From: Stenotrophomonas sp.
GTDB lineage: Bacteria > Pseudomonadota > Gammaproteobacteria > Xanthomonadales > Xanthomonadaceae
Assembly: GCA_003248565.1 (NCBI GenBank)
Contig: QFOV01000230.1
Location: 1 to 5,406 of the forward strand
Reading direction: 5' to 3'
DNA length: 5,406 nucleotides
In this document: positions 4,090 to 5,406 of the stretch, piece after piece
How positions within the stretch are numbered: position 1 is the first letter of the stretch
Layout: every line of letters begins with the position of its first letter
The notes under the pieces: model-generated
The model's database searches: none
What the model was told of the DNA's origin: nothing
What the model saw: only the letters and a program-made list of their open reading frames with translations
Position numbers and translations under genes: made by a program

Positions 4090-5406
4090 ATGTCTCTTTC
4101 CCTTCGCCCGCTGCGCGCTGCCGTGGCTGTAGCCATTGCCTTGGCGGCAGTGCCGGCCATGGCGCAGTCACCGTATTCCAAGACGGTGTTCTTCGGTGAC
4201 AGCCTGACCGATACCGGCTACTTCCGTCCGGTGCTGATGCAGTTGGATCCGAACGCGTCGCTGGTTGGTCGTTTCACCACCAACCCGGGCTGGGTGTGGG
4301 CGGACTATATCGCCGACCAGTACGGTACCAATGCCAGCCCCAACGGCAACGGCCAGACCGGCGACAACTACGCCGTTGGCGGTGCTCGCGTGGGTGTGGA
4401 TGAAGTCGGTTTGCTGGGGCCGACCCCCTCGATGAAATCGCAGATGACCACGTATCTGGCAGCCAACGGTGGCAAGGCTGATGCCAATGCGCTGTACACG
4501 GTGTGGGGCGGTGCAAACGATCTGTTTGCGGTGCAGGCGGCGCCAGCGCAGGCGCAGGCCATCATCGGCGCGGCGGTGGCCGACCAGATCGGCATCGTCG
4601 GCACGCTGAAGTCCGCTGGCGCCCAGTACGTGATGGTCCCGACGCTGCCTGATATCGGCTTGACCCCGGCCTCCCGTGCAGGCGGCGCCGTTGGCATGGC
4701 GCAGGGCACCGCGCTGGCCAAGACCTATAACGACGCGCTGTTTGGTGGGTTGAAGCAGGCTGGCCTGCAGGTGATCCCGGTCGATACCTTCAGCATCCTG
4801 CAGGAGATCGTCGCCAACCCGGGAACCTATGGTTTCACCAATGTCAGCAACATGGCCTGCACCTCGGCCTCGTCGCTGACCTGCTCGCCGTTGACCCTGG
4901 TGGCGCCGAATGCCAACAACACGTATGTGTTCGCCGATGGCGTGCATCCGACCACGGCTGCCCATCAGATCCTCGGGCAGTACGCCATCTCGGTACTGGA
5001 GGCGCCGCGTCTGCAGCAGATCCTGAGCCATTCGGCACAGACCACCGGTCGCGCCCGTGCCGATCAGGTTGGCGCGCATGTGGGCTCGCGTCCGGCTGAT
5101 GGCCTGAGCTGGTGGGGCAATGTGCGCGGCGACATGCAGCGTTATGACCATGCCGATCTCTATGATGGCCTGGCACCGGCCGGCCTGTTCGGTGTGGATT
5201 GGGCGCGTGACGGCATGGTGCTCGGCGGCTTCGCCGGCTACGGCCGCATGGACGCCGATTTCGGCAACAGCAAGGGTGACTTCACCCAGGACGACACCAC
5301 ACTGGGCCTGTTCGCCGGCTGGTACGGTGATCGCGCATGGGTCAATGGCCAGCTGAGCTACAGCTGGCTGGGTTACGACGTTACCCGCAAGGTGCAGCTC
5401 GGCCCG
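4090..5406 (+). CDS. GDSL/SGNH esterase with autotransporter beta-barrel (EstA-like), 3' end cut off by the window
   Basis: The first 439 residues are present. Residues 1-25 are a Sec signal peptide: basic start, hydrophobic core, and a likely cut after AMA before Gln26. The passenger is a GDSL (SGNH) hydrolase. It has FFGDSLTDTG with nucleophile Ser38, RFTTNPG (61-67), NYAVGGARV with the block II glycine near 98, GGAND with Asn143, and DGVHP with Asp283 and His286, so the catalytic set is complete. Cys257 and Cys265 could form a disulfide after export. A helical linker (about 296-336) precedes GLSWWGNVRGDM (338-349), the start of the type V autotransporter barrel. Alternating strand patterns follow, and roughly 170 residues of barrel should lie beyond the window. 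By analogy with Pseudomonas EstA, the enzyme would remain anchored in the outer membrane with its lipase/esterase domain exposed. Its physiological substrate is unknown. It is transcribed away from thiS. Confidence 0.95.
   Translation, partial: MSLSLRPLRAAVAVAIALAAVPAMAQSPYSKTVFFGDSLTDTGYFRPVLMQLDPNASLVGRFTTNPGWVWADYIADQYGTNASPNGNGQTGDNYAVGGARVGVDEVGLLGPTPSMKSQMTTYLAANGGKADANALYTVWGGANDLFAVQAAPAQAQAIIGAAVADQIGIVGTLKSAGAQYVMVPTLPDIGLTPASRAGGAVGMAQGTALAKTYNDALFGGLKQAGLQVIPVDTFSILQEIVANPGTYGFTNVSNMACTSASSLTCSPLTLVAPNANNTYVFADGVHPTTAAHQILGQYAISVLEAPRLQQILSHSAQTTGRARADQVGAHVGSRPADGLSWWGNVRGDMQRYDHADLYDGLAPAGLFGVDWARDGMVLGGFAGYGRMDADFGNSKGDFTQDDTTLGLFAGWYGDRAWVNGQLSYSWLGYDVTRKVQLGP

Noticed and set aside
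3744..4181. Extended 145-residue version of ThiS starting at 4181
   Set aside because: The additional N-terminus is not ThiS-like, overlaps the esterase coding start on the other strand, and makes the protein twice the family length.
4168..5151. 327-codon open frame on the minus strand, antisense to the esterase gene
   Set aside because: Its translation is rich in His, Arg and Gly with no recognisable domain, while the plus strand encodes a complete GDSL catalytic set and signal peptide. It is a codon-usage shadow in GC-rich DNA.

Overview
The window looks like chromosomal DNA of a Stenotrophomonas species (Xanthomonadaceae, Gammaproteobacteria), most likely of the S. maltophilia complex. 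The base composition is GC-rich. The gene set fits (a ThiS/ThiG pair, TrmB, and a secreted GDSL autotransporter esterase). The strongest sign is several copies of the SMAG type of REP palindrome: a GTAG tetramer followed by a GC-rich hairpin. Genus and species are inferred from recall, not from a search.

Layout. Bases 1-3944 are read on the minus strand and 4090-5406 on the plus strand. In transcription order, the minus-strand group is thiS (3944-3744), a 285-bp spacer packed with hairpin repeats, thiG (3458-2664), trmB (2664-1912), a candidate 36-codon small ORF (1897-1787), and a large SLC13/DASS-type permease with two TrkA_C (RCK_C) domains (1787 to beyond base 1). thiG and trmB overlap by one base (TGATG). 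The small ORF and the permease overlap in the same way. thiG, trmB and the permease are therefore probably one co-transcribed, translationally coupled unit. Whether thiS belongs to the same transcript is less clear, because the repeat cluster lies between it and thiG. Facing the other way, a GDSL esterase/autotransporter gene starts at 4090 with a good Shine-Dalgarno sequence and runs off the right end.

How the genes relate. ThiS (sulfur carrier) and ThiG (thiazole synthase) work together to make the thiazole half of thiamin. TrmB methylates G46 of tRNAs and is metabolically unrelated. The permease substrate cannot be read from the sequence. The esterase is an outer-membrane, surface-exposed enzyme with no evident link to the others.

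Most of the window is ordinary housekeeping DNA and no new system is obvious. The parts worth a second look are: the small ORF with a good ribosome binding site wedged between trmB and the permease; the thiS-thiG spacer with three SMAG repeats, a second REP type and a strong G-quadruplex motif overlapping a 13-bp hairpin; and a perfect 12-bp inverted repeat with an internal 10-bp direct repeat in the thiS/esterase divergent promoter region.
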